Shown here in pieces: positions 10,112-22,045 of a stretch of 64,000 nucleotides of DNA. This stretch comes from Zychaea mexicana (lineage: Eukaryota > Mucoromycota > Mucoromycetes > Mucorales > Lichtheimiaceae), in NCBI RefSeq assembly GCF_025766255.1, contig NW_026516793.1, positions 54,239-118,238 on the forward strand. The letters are read 5' to 3'. The translations under genes and the position numbers were made by a program. Each line of letters starts with the position of its first letter. Positions within the stretch are counted from its first letter, which is position 1. The notes beneath the pieces are model-generated. The model made no database searches. It was not told the DNA's origin and worked only from the letters and a program-made list of their open reading frames with translations.

Positions 10112-13100
10112 CTATTTTTGCTTGGGTTGTTCTCCAAGCCGTTTCCAATAATTGTTTATTGTGGCACATTGGGTGAATGCTTAGATTCCCAAGTATCTTC
10201 ATCTGGTTTGTAACCCTTCCAGCGTACTTTATACTCATATGTGCCGGGTGCCGTCTCTCTATGAGCCACTATAGACTCCACCTCAAATAGTTCATCACAA
10301 GGTATATTTTCATCTTGAGAAATTAATTTTAGCTGTGATGATGCATATTCGCGTGCCATCACCTCGTTTTGTTCATTCTAAATTATGTATGCGCCACCTC
10401 TGTTGCGTCTTACTACTGTGTATGGACCTTCATATTCTGGGTCTAGTTTTCCTGCCTTTTCTCTCACTTTAATCATTACATAACTGTTAGGTGGGAATTC
10501 TATTAAGTGATGCTTTTTATCGAACTTGTTTTGCTGTGCCTTATTAAGAGCTTGTACGCGTTCGCTTATTGCAGGAAAAACTATATTCTCCATATTCCTG
10601 ATGCGTTCCATGAGCATTTTTTCTGATGCAGGTGTTAATTGACCGTCTTTTGTATAGTCATCGAAACCATTCAACTTTCGTGCAAACATTAATGTGTATG
10701 GAGCGGATCCATGTCTTTTTCTTGCATTTATTGCAAGCTGTACACTAGGAACGAATAAGTCCCAATCCTTTACTGCTCCTCTAATGCTCTTTTTCAATGC
10801 ATTAACTGTTGTGGAGACCCAACGCTCAGAAACTCCGTTTCCATGCAGGTGATATGGTGTACTAAGTCAATGATCCAGCATAGTGACTGTTGTTAGCTTC
10901 TTTATGATGGAATTGACGAATTCGGTTCCATTATCTGATTGTAAGTAACGGGGAAAACCGAAATCACAAAACACTTCAACTAACTTTTCGCAATGGTATC
11001 AGATTGCTTATTTGGTATGGGGCGTAAAATGCAAAAGCATGTGCAAACATCTACCATAACCATTAGATAATTATTACCAGCGAAAGTTGTTTTGAATGGT
11101 CCTGCTGGGTCTATGGCCCAATGATCACATGGTAATATGCATGTACGGGACGTAGAGGATGATATCCTGCTTTTGTAATATTAAACTTTTGACACTCAGG
11201 GCATTTCTCTACGATCAATGCTGCATCTTGATAAATAGTGTTCCAATGTATGCTCTCACTGTGCAGGGCTTTTGCTATTGCCTCTGCTCCGAAGTGTCCG
11301 AATACATGTGTTTTTCCAATAGATTTGTTCTTTCTTCAATTGGCGGTTCTAACATATCTTTGTACGGTGATTCTCTGTTGGTTAAGACCTTTTGAGCTGT
11401 TGTTTTATCCAGCATTCTTTTCAACATATAGTTCGGTTTCTGTTGTGCTTTGTAATCAGTTCTAGCAGCTGCAGCTCTAGTTACTGCTCTTTGTAATATT
11501 GTTGCTGGTTTAGATTGTTCTAAGCTTAGCTGATCCTCATCACTCCCTTCCAGCTCTTTATCTGTCAGAAAAAGGCGTGATAACTGGTCAGGTAAGATGT
11601 TGGCTAAACCAGGTAGATGTACAATATCGAAGTCATATTCGAGAAGTGTGTCAAACCAACCAATCATCATTGCATTGGCTATTTTTTATGTATGCAAAAA
11701 AGTGAGGGTGCGATGGTCTGTTAATAGGGTAAATTTGGAACGCCAGATCCATTTATGCCATCGTCGTAAAGCTACAACGCAAGCTAGCAGTTCTCTGCGT
11801 GTTACACTATAATTCCTTTCTGATTTAGAAAGTGCTCGTGTAGCAAACCCAATATGACGAGTTTTGCCATCAATTATTTGATATAAAGCACTGCCAATGC
11901 CCACATTGGAAGCATCAGTGGCTAGATAAAATGGCTGGCTCATGTCTGGATAACGTAAAATGGTGCTTGTAAAAGTATTTTGCATAAGGTATTAAACGCA
12001 TTTTGATGCTTATAATTCCATAGACATACAATGGATCCAGCATTATGAAGTGCATCCAAAGGTGCAGTTATGTGTGATATATTAGGGATATGGTCCCTAA
12101 AATAATTCACAACACCTAGAAACCGTTGTATATCTTTGCCCGTTCTAGGTATAGGCTATTCGTGCATATTACTTTGCATGTGTCTAGTGTAACACCTTGA
12201 TCGGAAACGCAAAATCCCAAAAGATAAACAGATCTTTGAGTAAAATGGCATTTGTCGGGGTTTAAGATGAGATTGACCTTGGTCAATGCTTCAATAGCTT
12301 GTGCCACATATTCGCGATGTTCTTCCAAGCTCTTGGAGAAGACAACAACATTGTCCACAAAGCAGTTCACGTGCTCTTGCTGCTGGCTATACACCAGATG
12401 CATCACGCGCTAGTACTTATTGCTCAAGGGCTTTAATCCGAACGGAGCTCTGGCAAAAGACCATTGACGGTTTTGGAAAGTAAAAGAAGTCTTATGACGA
12501 TCATCAGGATGTATCTGAAATCGGTGAAATGCATTTTTCAAATCGAGCGTTGTGAATACAGTTGCTCCTTTCATTTTATGAAATATATCTCGGATGAGAG
12601 GTAGAGGATAACGATCATCCGGTAGTAGCTTATTGATATGCCTTGGATCTAAGCAAGGTCGCTTGCCAATGTATTTGCCATTGGCATCCTTTTTTGGAGC
12701 TAAAGTCAAGGGACTATTCCATGCGGTATTTACCTGTGCTGGCTCAATAGTGCCATCTTCTGCCCACTTTCGAATTTGCTCTTCTATTATTTTTTCTGAA
12801 GCCACAGGTAGATCATATTGTCTTCTATAGGAAGTAGCACCTGGTGGTGTTGGTAGTTCAAAAATTGATTCTGGTACTGTGCAGAATGATGTTTTCGGAA
12901 TTGCCGCATTGGCGTCCAAATAGCATTGGATGGAGTTTGAAAAAGCTTTGTGCTCACTTGGTGATCCCGCTGGAGAATCATTGGGTTTGATTTCGTCGGA
13001 AATACTGGAATGAGACTCTTCATTACTTATGGGCTTGTTCCAGTGAGAAACCGGACGTGTAATACCAATGCCTAGCTTCGTCATCAAATCTAAACCAATA

Positions 13101-13414
13101 GTCACTTGTGTATCTTCAGAAAGAGACATGACTTCAAAGGTATGTATAACCATTTTGTTATTGTATTGGATTTTTATGTTGTTAACACTACCTTCTCGAG
13201 GTATGGTTACATCTTTTATATCAAGAATAATATGACCATCATTTTCAGGTGCTACAATTTCTAAGCTTAATTTGTTTACTAAACTTTTGTCTATGGATGA
13301 TTTGTCTGCTCCAGTATCGAGGAGTGCCATCACTGGTCTATTTTGCAAGACAATGGGTACCATAATAGACAATTGATTATTATCTTGCTGTGAATTAGTA
13401 TGCTGCAGTTTTTT
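10112..13414 (-). pseudogene. Gypsy-2 pol: protease, RT, RNase H, integrase, chromodomain
   Basis: Minus-strand order: protease with LLDTGADKSS (Asp near 13318); RT with LDPRHINKLLPDDRYPLP, TTLDLKNAFHRFQI and FVDNVVVF (second Asp of the YxDD box is Asn); RNase H with ATDASNVGIGS and LTDHRTLTFL; integrase zinc region ECQKF and core with SDNGTEFVN; then chromodomain VESIVAHRE, VRWKGYKPDEDTW and, after a one-base shift, NNYWKRLGEQPK ending at TAG 10112-10114. In-frame stops at 12410 (TAG, within NKY-stop-RVMH where FQR/YQR is expected), 11686 (TAA) and 10378 (TAG), plus frameshifts near 12180, 11985 and 11275. The chromodomain would steer integration to methylated histone H3 in related chromoviruses. 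Confidence 0.9.
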
Positions 13415-14203
13415 CTACTTACCCTTTTTATCTTTGGGATCAAGTTCATTTTCATTGATCGAAAGATATCTTGTTTGTTTTTCAATACGACTCATTCGAG
13501 CGCGCATTGTTCTGGTGGCTCTGGCCTCACGCATTTCGGGGCACTTGTGACCAAATTTGAATTGCACTTTCTTGCATTCTTTGCAAGGATTGGTTATAGG
13601 AGCACGTGTTTCGCCTATGTAACGGGACTTTTTGGAAACAAAGTTGCTGGCTTTGTTTTTCTTTCTCTTCTTGTTGTAATCCTCACTTTCTTCGGAGTCC
13701 TGGTCAGAACCAGTTGCAAGTTCACCCTCGGCAAGAGTCAAGACTGCTTGTATAACAGCGTCCAATGTGCTGGGAAACTGTAAGCCAAAATGGTTTGCAG
13801 CAACGTTCTACGCACGCTGGCGGTACTTCTTACTCAAAGAAGATAGGAAACCATATCCTAACTCTTCGTTGTCAGGTATTCCAGATGAGCAAGCGAGTTC
13901 CAAGTATCGATTTGCGTATTCTCGTAACGCCTCATTGCTGTTTTGGGTTAATGTGCGCATCTTGTAGCGTCGGTAGTAAACTTGGTATAGAGAAGAAAAC
14001 GCACGACAAAAGTCTTCTCGAAACTTGGTCCAATTTATGTCATGCCGTTGCATGGTTTTGACTAACCAAGCACGTCTTGTGGCATCACAAGTCAAAGGCA
14101 TCAACCTTTTCCAATGCTTTTCGACATTGATCGAATGTGCTTCTAACACATAAGCAAAGTCATCCAAGAACTGCTCAGGCGAGTCATAAGACTTCCCTTT
14201 AGC
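13415..14203 (-). pseudogene. Gypsy-2 gag, C-terminal part
   Basis: Continues from FAKGKSYDSPEQFLDDF (next to the KDZ insertion) through VKTMQRHDINWTKFREDFCRAF, a Retrotrans_gag capsid pattern, to an in-frame TAG at 13808-13810, then DAVIQAVLTLAEGELATG and a Lys-rich tail with CKECKKVQFKFGHKC, a CX2CX8HX2C-like zinc knuckle. A second in-frame TAG lies at 13415-13417, after which the frame runs into the protease. Both stops are consistent with CAG to TAG. Confidence 0.85.
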
Positions 14204-14209
14204 AAACTT
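14204..14209. repeat. Target site duplication AAACTT (left); right copy 20196-20201
   Basis: Six identical bases on both sides of the KDZ ends. One copy is needed to restore the gag frame. Confidence 0.85.
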
Positions 14210-14440
14210 GCACCCCAGACCCAAATTATTTGCCCATATTCGGACGCCGTACGGGCCTCTACAAGCTCTACGGAACATACCCTGTGGCCTCTGTGGTGTC
14301 ACGCCGTGCACACCATAGAAATTATAGTATGCTCAGCCTACCATAGCACCAGCTTTCTCCCTTCTTTTTCTCAGAATAATTCTCACTACATTGCGTCCTC
14401 CATTTCGACAATGAGCAACCAGGAGCCCCAACCAGAGCAT
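14210..14440 (+). repeat. Left terminal inverted repeat of the KDZ transposon
   Basis: Inverted match to about 19988-20195. Two short insertions (near 14346-14357 and 14371-14380) distinguish it from the right copy. It contains a copy of the transposase start (ATGAGCAACCAGG...), because the gene starts inside the right repeat. Confidence 0.9.
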
Positions 14441-14664
14441 CTTTTTCCGGTAGCATACAGTATTATATATATGTATCTGATTTAAATAATGAGGATTAAC
14501 GCTCAACGCAGTATTGAGAAAATAAGTAACAGAATAGGTGCTTATTACACATAATAAAAAATCATATTCGCATAACAGGTCTAATAACATACAATGTATA
14601 AGTAAGCATAATAAGGATTATAAAAGAGCTCTTGATTTACAACGGCGTATATACATTGCTGGCT

Positions 14665-17600
14665 CTATAGTGTTTCTTCTGAAAGTACTGCATCTGGCAG
14701 AGAAATATCTTCGTCAGGCATAGTATAATCTACTGGCGGCATATACTTGTACATCAGCTCGTCATGTTCCTTCTCAATATCCTCATATGTCTCAGCATGG
14801 ACAAAGTAAACGTCTTCGTCATATTCATCGTCCGCATCGTCACCGTATTGTTCGTCGTTGTCGATCTGTGAAATTTCACCAACAGTACGCGGTTTGCTGC
14901 TTCTGATATTACATTGGAGACGTTCAGCTTGTTCCAAAAGATCACCAAGAATAGCTTGCCACCCATCGTCATGCGTCGCCTCTATGACATCTTGAATGGC
15001 GCTATAACGTGCTGCAGCGTATGCTTCCAGATTCTTTTCTTCGTCCTAAGTGGAAAGTTGAGATCACAGTATGGAGTTTCAATGAAGTACCATAACATTA
15101 ACCTCGATCATTATCAGCTCTTCCTCGGCGCGCTTAATGTTCATAATCTCTCTGAGAACGTCGACGTCGTTGCTTTCTGCTATATGGTGCTGTTCCCAAA
15201 TTCGTGTCTCCAGATGACAGACATCCTCCCACTGGACTTCAGGCTCCAACAACAGATGGCAAGCAGCATTGTATAGCTTCAATTGCTTTTCAGCTGCAGT
15301 GCTTAGTTTCTTAATTGCGCTTCTAACTTTCATGCTTACTCTTTCGCCTGTTTCATAATTAATTAATTAATTAATTATATCCATCAGCAGCGCTTTCTCA
15401 TTTTTACACTTCAAAAAACAGATATACAATACCTATTTTGCCCTCTCGATTACGCAGCTGATCATACATCATCTTACGCGAGATTTTATGTGATTTTAGT
15501 TTATACAGGCTATCTTCCTTTTCTCGCTTTGCTTTTGCTTCTTTTGCGCTTGCGTATTCTGTGCTATTTATCTGCCATCTTCGTTCAGGCTTTAGCACCC
15601 TTTCAAATTCTGGTAACATTGTATTCAGCGATCTCGAGCTTTCTTGGGAGCTTTCGAAGCAATCTAAATTTCTCGTCTATTGATGATAACAATAGCTTAA
15701 TACGCATAAACGAAAGGGAGTAGAAGTCGTTATACATACCTGCTTCCGCCATAGTCATATTGGCACATTCATCTGGATCTTGAAGCTCCCTCGATAAAGT
15801 AATGCGCTCCGCTCTAATGATGTTTTCTGAATGGATTAGTTGTCTAAGTATTTTACAGTACTCTACAAAAACACTTTGTAAACTCACTCAACCGCGTAAA
15901 AATGTTCTAGTTCTTCATAATACTGTATTTTTACTGATAGAGGTTTGACACCAGTGAATATAGTACGATCTTTCGATTTTTTATGGACGGTATCTTTGTA
16001 CGTCTTCCATTCTTCTTCGAATCTGAGCTCATCTATCTTCCCGTCCTCGTTCCACCACCAGCATGGCGTACCGCCGGAAGCTACAAGGGTAGCTCTGTGT
16101 CGCAAGTATGCAGACGCTTGTTCGATGATTGCCTTTGCCCTTTTCGTCCATTTTTTAAGCGCGTAACCTATCGGTACTATTATGAGTATCACGCAATCAT
16201 TTATAACTTCATTTAAAATCATGCATACACATATTGATTATAGTCTTGGCTTTCGAATGACCAATCGCATGCTGTAAAACGAACAGACGTCTCTTAGCGC
16301 TCATTTGTCTAGTCATTGAGACAAATCCTCCAAGGTAGGACCAAAGACGCTCAAGTCCTTCTCCATCTGTCAGTCCAAAGCCGCTTATGAATCGTGGATG
16401 ATAATCGACCTGGCAAGACATTGAATGGGCGTATGCATGGAAAACGGAGACGGCCATCCGTGATCCAGCTTGAGCAAAATTGGGAAATGCTTTCTAATGG
16501 TGCATAAGTAATTAAAGATCAATTTGTTTACCGGATGCGATGATATTCTTAGACACGGCAAAATACCTTAAATGATGGTTCAAAGCGACAACCAAGATCA
16601 TACAAAATATTGACATCTTTGTATCCCTTAGTGGCAACAGCAAGCACAGATAGAGCATATTTGTACCTATACAAAGCTCAATATGTAAGTGCATATTGTA
16701 CGCTAGGGATTATAGACTGCATGCATGTAAAAAGTATTAAAATTACTTTTCACCAGAAGCAAAGATATTCGTAAACTGAAGTGGAACATTGTGTCTGCCG
16801 CATACACAGCCTACTATTCCACTTTCATAGAACTTCTCGACAGCAGCAGAAACGGACGTAACAGCTTTGAGCTCACTCTCGCAACGCTTATTGACGGCAT
16901 TGGTGACTTCATGCTTTTCGTAAACGTCATGCATGTTATCAGCCGAGAAAAACGTCGCTGCTTCAGCTTTTTTTGTGTCATTTGCATGTGCTTTGCGTCG
17001 TCGCAATTGCATGTTGCCATCGACTGCGACGAACAGTTTTCCTTCCTGTGTAAATTGTATATTGAGTCATTAGCTCATCAAAATATCATGACTGCACTAA
17101 ATTATAAAACGAGAAGGAGACCTTGGGACAAGCCGGACACGCATCTCGCTCCATTGGAGTAATATTGCTGAACTCGTTAACCATTTCATCCGTCACTTTT
17201 TCTCTCAGCTCCATGTATGCTGTATGTGCATTTCCTAAAGTCTTTCGAATTCTATCAGGATTCTTTATTCCATAAAATTCAAATGTATATATAATACATT
17301 AGAATAACTGTTATGATAAGTGATTTCGCTCCATTGTGTTATCATCTGATTATTCTATTAGCAGTAACAGTATCTCAAACTTGTGCACATAAGAGCAAGC
17401 ATTTCCAAAGGCTTGTGCTGCTAAATGACCTTCTGCCAAAAGCGTAGAATAGAAATCAAGCAATGGGAGATGAAATGCTGTCCTCGGCGAGGCGGGAGAT
17501 GACGGAAACAAGTGATGGTAAAGCAAGGTTGAGGCGTCTGATTTACAATCACAGAATGGTATTTTATAACTTTTAATGCCTGTTTCGTATGTTTTGGACG

Positions 17601-20017
17601 GCATTTATAGGAATGTTTTAGCAGTTGTCCATATCACAGTATGTTTGGTAATTATTAATGCAACGTAAATGCGTTACCGGTAATGAAAACGCAAAGGATC
17701 TCCCGTTCCTTTGTTTTATCGCATGTAGTGCAGCGCGCGTCGAAAAACGGAGTCGTATCGGCCAGACTTTAGTCGCTACTTCCCCTGCACTTTACATAGT
17801 CTTTCGGTAGCACCTTAAAAGCCTCAGACCAGTTTTCATCAAGAGCTTCCAATTTCCTTTTATGTTCTTCGATGTCATGGTCATTCAGACGAAACACTGC
17901 CAAGCCTTCATTAAAAGCGCTACCAGGACCGTCATAGTTGAGATCATCGGTTTCTCCGTGATCTTCGCGTTACAAAGTATATGTTATAATAAGCAAAGAT
18001 TTAGTGTGCTTATATGCGAATCAGTTACCTAATTGATCATGCTGTGAATTTTGACGCGTATCTCTTATAGTGGGAGCAGAAGCTACAACTGCATCGTCAC
18101 CAGCATACACTTTGCGGCTTTTCGTTCTCGTTCTCCCATCGCTCAACATCGTGGATTCCACTAGGTCCATGGCGTCGTCTTCGTTGAACCGATCGTTAAA
18201 ACTCATGACCTAGTGCTAATAAGATGGTGCGGTCTGTTGTTTGTTACGTTGTAGCTAAGAACCTTCAAAAGATAATTTTTCATTTCAGTTCTCTATATTT
18301 ATATTGCAACACATATTAAGTTGATCACTTCTGTTTATTGCTCAGTAAACGTGCAACTTGACAAAAAAGTACCACGCGCTTGAGGAAAGCTTCTTTTCCT
18401 GTAATTTTTTATGACGATCCCCTAATCCACAATTTATTTTGTACACAGAAGTACGTTATGTAATAGGGTAAAAATGCTCGGATGCTAGGAACTGTTTCAA
18501 ATTTCCTTGCTTTCTAAGAGTATTACTGTGGTCATTTCCAAATTGCATGAAGAAATCCTCCTAATAATTTCATCATTCTCGCTCCACCTCTACCCATCTA
18601 CCACCACACCATCTAACTCTTTTTGTTCTATGCGGTTTTTTTTCAGTTATGGCCTCATATTCTTTGTATATGTATAGTATCCTTGTCCATGTCAAGGAAC
18701 GACCACATGTCCCCTAGCGCAGATCACTCTGTCTTCCACAGTAAAATCATGATCTGTAATTTAATAAATGAACTAACATACCTATTGGATGCTAATGTCG
18801 CTTTTATCAATAGCAACTTTTTAAAATGTGCTAAACCATTTATTTGAAACTTTTCAAAACTAATTTGGCCATTGATAAGGGCATCATACAGCTCTGACCA
18901 TCTCTTATACGGCATGTCACTCGGGCACAAAGCAGTATCTGCCTTTTCGCCAAAATCAAAACCCGTGAATTCGCACCCCAATGTTTCATTTCTGTAGCGA
19001 ATTATGCCACCGTCTGACACCCTCTTGAAACCTTTCCACGAAACTTTGTCAAATTTTTGTCAACTTCGTTGTCTATATACATTCCTTAACAAGTATTAAT
19101 ACATTGATAACTGCAATGCAGACACTGCTTGTAACATACTACAGAGTTCAACCATGAGGTCCTTAACCATGCTTTTCTTTTTAGTAGGCTTTCTGGTCAA
19201 ACGAGGGCCTGGCGAAAACGAATAATATACATTAGTAGCTCCTTTTAACAATGCTATGGTGTGTTAGCGATAGTTACCGCCTGTTGTTCCTATAGTGACA
19301 GATTGTTGTTAAGAAAAGCCAATAAATAGATAATCCTTTTTCTCAATAACGTGTTACTATCACAGTGTAGTATTAACCTTGACAATGTCGATGGAAGTTT
19401 GGACGCCCTCCCATCTTATTCAATGCATTCTGAGCTTTCTCTTAATAGTTGGTATTAGAACCTTGAATATGAGCATTTCTAAGAAACAGATTTACTACTT
19501 TACATACTAGATGAGACTATAGGTGCAGTAAGCATCCAATCGGTCTCAAACTGGGGAGACATGAGCGTGCCGACATTCCATCCCATGGCCACGCTAGCAC
19601 GGTGGTTAACCGACATGATCTCACGACTGAAAGCTCTCCCAAGCTGCTGACAAACATCTAGATCCATAGGAGTTGGTTGCTCCATCATATGGTTTATGCG
19701 CTTGACCTTCTCTTCAAGCTTTTTCTGGTGCTCCTCGTTCATGCGAGCACAGTTCGCAGACAGTTGAGCAGTTGTCGTTGTCAACTCTCCATCGTTATAC
19801 TGTCTGATAATATCTTCCCATTCTATATACTAGATAAGTAAAAATTCCCATTTTACCTATATACAAAATAGCAAACCTTCTCGCTCTTCGTCAGTGCTAC
19901 TTTGAGAAAGGAAGTGAGTTAATGCGTCCAAGTGGACCACTTTTTGGTTCCCTTAGGACGGTAATATTTGTCGCTGGAAGCATTTGACTGCTTTGGTTGG
20001 GGTTCCTGGTTGCTCAT
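14665..20017 (-). pseudogene. KDZ transposase gene, multi-exon, with damage
   Basis: Start MSNQEPQPKQSN at 20017 inside the TIR. Readable pieces in order: HFLSQSSTDEERE, an intron of about 45 bp, a coiled region (EEHQKKLEEKVKRINHMM, ~19720), GLAHFKKLLL (~18840), MSFNDRFNEDDAMDL (18206), a CxC-like cysteine motif RCTTCDK (~17735), FPSSPASPRTAFHLPLLDF (~17490), CPACPK (~17130), VAVDGNMQLRRRK (first catalytic Asp, ~17010), CGRHNVPLQFTNIFASGEK (~16800), NILYDLGC (~16610), FHAYAHSMSCQ and GFGLTDGEGLERLWS (~16360), and an acidic C-terminus ending at 14665. This order matches KDZ transposases. Damage: a frameshift near 19925 and an in-frame TAA at 17769-17771 (Gln expected position unknown). Exon limits are approximate. 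Confidence 0.88.
15357..15376. repeat. TTAA microsatellite
   Basis: Five tandem AATT/TTAA units inside an intron or non-coding part of the KDZ gene. Confidence 0.8.
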
Positions 20018-20195
20018 TGTCGAAATGGAGGACGCAATGTAGTGAGAAAAAGAAGGTGCTATGGTAGGCTGAGCATACTATAATTTCTACGGTGTGCACG
20101 GCGTGACACCGCAGAGGCCACAGGGTATGTTCCGTAGAGCTTGTAGAGGCCCGTACGGCGTCCGAATATGGGCAAATAATTTGGGTCTGGGGTGC
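19988..20195 (-). repeat. Right terminal inverted repeat of the KDZ transposon
   Basis: Inverted match to 14210-14440. The transposase ATG (20017-20015) lies within it. Confidence 0.9.
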
Positions 20196-20201
20196 AAACT
20201 T

Positions 20202-20645
20202 GGTGTGTCCTCGGATGTTGAACACGGGTAAGTTCTTAGGAACCAAATGTGCTACTTTGGCATCATCTAGTGTCTTGTCCGAAAGAGCTTTCATTGTGTT
20301 TAGCCTTTCTTTCCAGTTTTCATAGTCGCTTTTAGCGGCTAAGAAAACTTGTTGGTCAGGACAAGTAACCAGGCTCTGCAGGTATGCCTCTTTAAGATGA
20401 ACTTGCTGTTCCAAGTAGGTACGAACTACTTTCAGGTCAGCGTCTGGACCCAGTTGGTCAGGCTTGATAAGGTCAGCACTGTCCTGTTGGTCAGGTGTCC
20501 AAGGGTTACTGCTTGGGTTTTCCTCAAGCTGTTCGTGGTGTTGAACTTGGTTAACATCCATAGCGACAGAAGACTGAGCTTCCATATAGGGGATAATGGG
20601 ACCTGAATAATTCCCAGTGTTTGATTGGAAAGTAGTAGTGTCCAT
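20202..20645 (-). pseudogene. Gypsy-2 gag, N-terminal part
   Basis: ATG at 20645 begins MDTTTFQSNTGNYSG. The protein continues through VRTYLEQQVHLKEAYLQ and YENWKERLNTMK (predicted helical) to LVPKNLPVFNIRGHTK, where the KDZ element interrupts it. The same frame extends upstream to 20672 but without ATG. No internal stop here. It is the missing 5' half of the gag at 13415-14203. Confidence 0.88.
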
Positions 20646-20681
20646 AGTGATGATTGCGGTTCCATAATTCAAACGAAAAAA

Positions 20682-21106
20682 TGTGGTAAATCGAAATAAA
20701 CAAAGACAAATAAGTCGTTTGAGAATGGATTATATTCAAAAAGATTGAACAAAGTGCAATATCAGCTATAGAAACTATCTTCTTTTATATCTAACTTTCA
20801 AACATTGTTTGAGAACTCGGTCTTAATGGAGAAACAGATCTGAAGGTGGAAAGCTTATCAACTTCTTTGTCAGCAAGGACCTTACTGGTGCTTTGCTGTA
20901 AGAACGAATAAAAACTTTTATGATGGTTTGAGATGTGTTCTTAGACAGTTGTTCCATACTTAGTTTCTTTACTGAGTTATATGAAGGATTCACATTTCAA
21001 TCCAGCTAGGTGCATATGCGCAACCGTGTCCCTTATTGGATCCTGGTGCGGTAAAGAGAAACCTTCTATTAAGACATCTGTCTGTACTGGATCTTAGTTT
21101 ACCACA
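20682..21106 (-). repeat. 5' LTR of Gypsy-2 (425 bp)
   Basis: TGTGGTAAA...TTTACCACA, perfect 9-bp inverted termini; direct repeat of 8275-8700. The gag ATG is 37 bp away on the minus strand. Confidence 0.95.
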
Positions 21107-21115
21107 TCTGTAATC

Positions 21116-22045
21116 ATGGGTGGTTCTGGAAGCAGACGAAGACAGCTTAATGGCACTCCTACCCAAAGTCGAAACAGAAACAGAGATTTCGCTCTGACCG
21201 AGTTGTCTCTACAGAACGATGCTGAACCTGCTGCAGCGACTGTCGAAAACGATGGAGGTCTGGCTTACAAAGAGGCCAGAGATCGCGCTGCCCTCGAGAC
21301 GTTTAGGCTGGCTCGTGAAAGCTGCCCTGCAAACATCATTAATCAGTACTCGAACCGTCAAAAAGAGTTCAAAGAATGGTGTATCAAGATAGGTGTGAGT
21401 CCCATCCCTGACGATGGAGAACTTCACCTTTTTTTGAAAGAAGAGGTTGGTTCTCTTTGTTCACGATAAATACGTAGAGATAAATGAACATAATTTTATT
21501 GATCATAACTTTCTATAAGGTTGCTTTCCGAGCTCACCGAAAGCGAGGAAAAAAAAGAGCTGCGCCGGAGGACGTTCATGAGCCTGAAGTGGGACCTTCA
21601 CCTGTACTTGCTGCCGCGAATAGCTTGTCTGACGGCATTATGGAGCTCAACACACTGCCCAATGTTGATACAGCTTACGAAGTGATGGACATGATGGACA
21701 CTATGGACGAGGCCAGAGAAGCATCAACAGACGCTTCTACTATCGGCACCACCATCAACACAACTAGTACTACCACGGCCATAACCACCAATAGCACTAC
21801 TGCTGCCGCCTCCTCCTCCTCCTCTACTACCGAGCCGCTCATTAATCCAAAATTCGCAGCGTATGCTCAACTTGCTGCAGGCGTCTCTGGAAAGAGGGTG
21901 CAATACACAACCGTCGAAGCATATGCTGCTGCAATTGTCGACCTATGGGCCGAACAATGCTTAGTCGACAACACTTTCTGCCCGAGCCCTCGTGGAAAAC
22001 GTGTTAAAGCGTTACTCGACTGGTTGCGCAGAGAGGATCAGAAGA
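21116..22045 (+). pseudogene. Crypton-type recombinase gene, 5' part only (Crypton-1)
   Basis: Exon 1 21116-21445 (ATG, 110 codons), intron 21446-21519 (GT..AAG, 74 bp), exon 2 from 21520. The exon 1 end (FLKEE) and exon 2 start (VAFRAHRKRGKK) match the exon junction of Crypton-2 (FLVQK / VLGRASRAPG), so the intron position is conserved. The DNA-binding-like part AAIVDLWAEQ and RVKALLDWLRRE parallels VNAIIKLYKEQ and AVKQLLKNARKME of Crypton-2. A Thr/Ser-rich linker lies at 21730-21830. The catalytic tyrosine-recombinase domain is absent: the gene stops at the junction with MULE sequence near 22045. It starts only 10 bp from the Gypsy-2 LTR. Confidence 0.75.

Larger units (their letters stand above)
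14210..20195 (-). mobile_element. KDZ-type DNA transposon inserted in Gypsy-2 gag
   Basis: 5986 bp, ends GCACCCCAG.../...CTGGGGTGC, flanked by the 6-bp direct repeat AAACTT (14204-14209 and 20196-20201). Removing the element and one AAACTT joins HTK to FAKGK and restores Gypsy-2 gag in frame. It contains one multi-exon minus-strand gene with KDZ (Kyakuja-Dileera-Zisupton) transposase motifs. Terminal inverted repeats are about 230 and 208 bp with small indels. Confidence 0.93.
8275..21106 (-). mobile_element. Gypsy-2: chromovirus LTR retrotransposon split by a KDZ transposon
   Basis: 5' LTR 20682-21106, gag start 20645, gag interrupted at 20196/14209 by a DNA transposon, pol down to 10112 with a C-terminal chromodomain, polypurine tract at 8701-8713 and 3' LTR 8275-8700. 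LTRs have a 9-bp inverted terminus (TGTGGTAAA/TTTACCACA, with one C-to-G difference in the 3' copy) and differ at roughly 5 percent of positions. Flanking 5-mers (CCACT left, TCTGT right) do not match, so either one side was rearranged or the duplication has decayed. Confidence 0.92.

Noticed and set aside
10378..13810. Reassignment of TAA/TAG to glutamine, suggested by stops at conserved Gln positions.
   Set aside because: TGA stops at Arg positions occur equally in these elements, several stops replace Trp or Asn, frameshifts accompany them, and the intact Tc1-like transposase and other clean ORFs end normally with TAG or TAA. Mutation explains it more simply.
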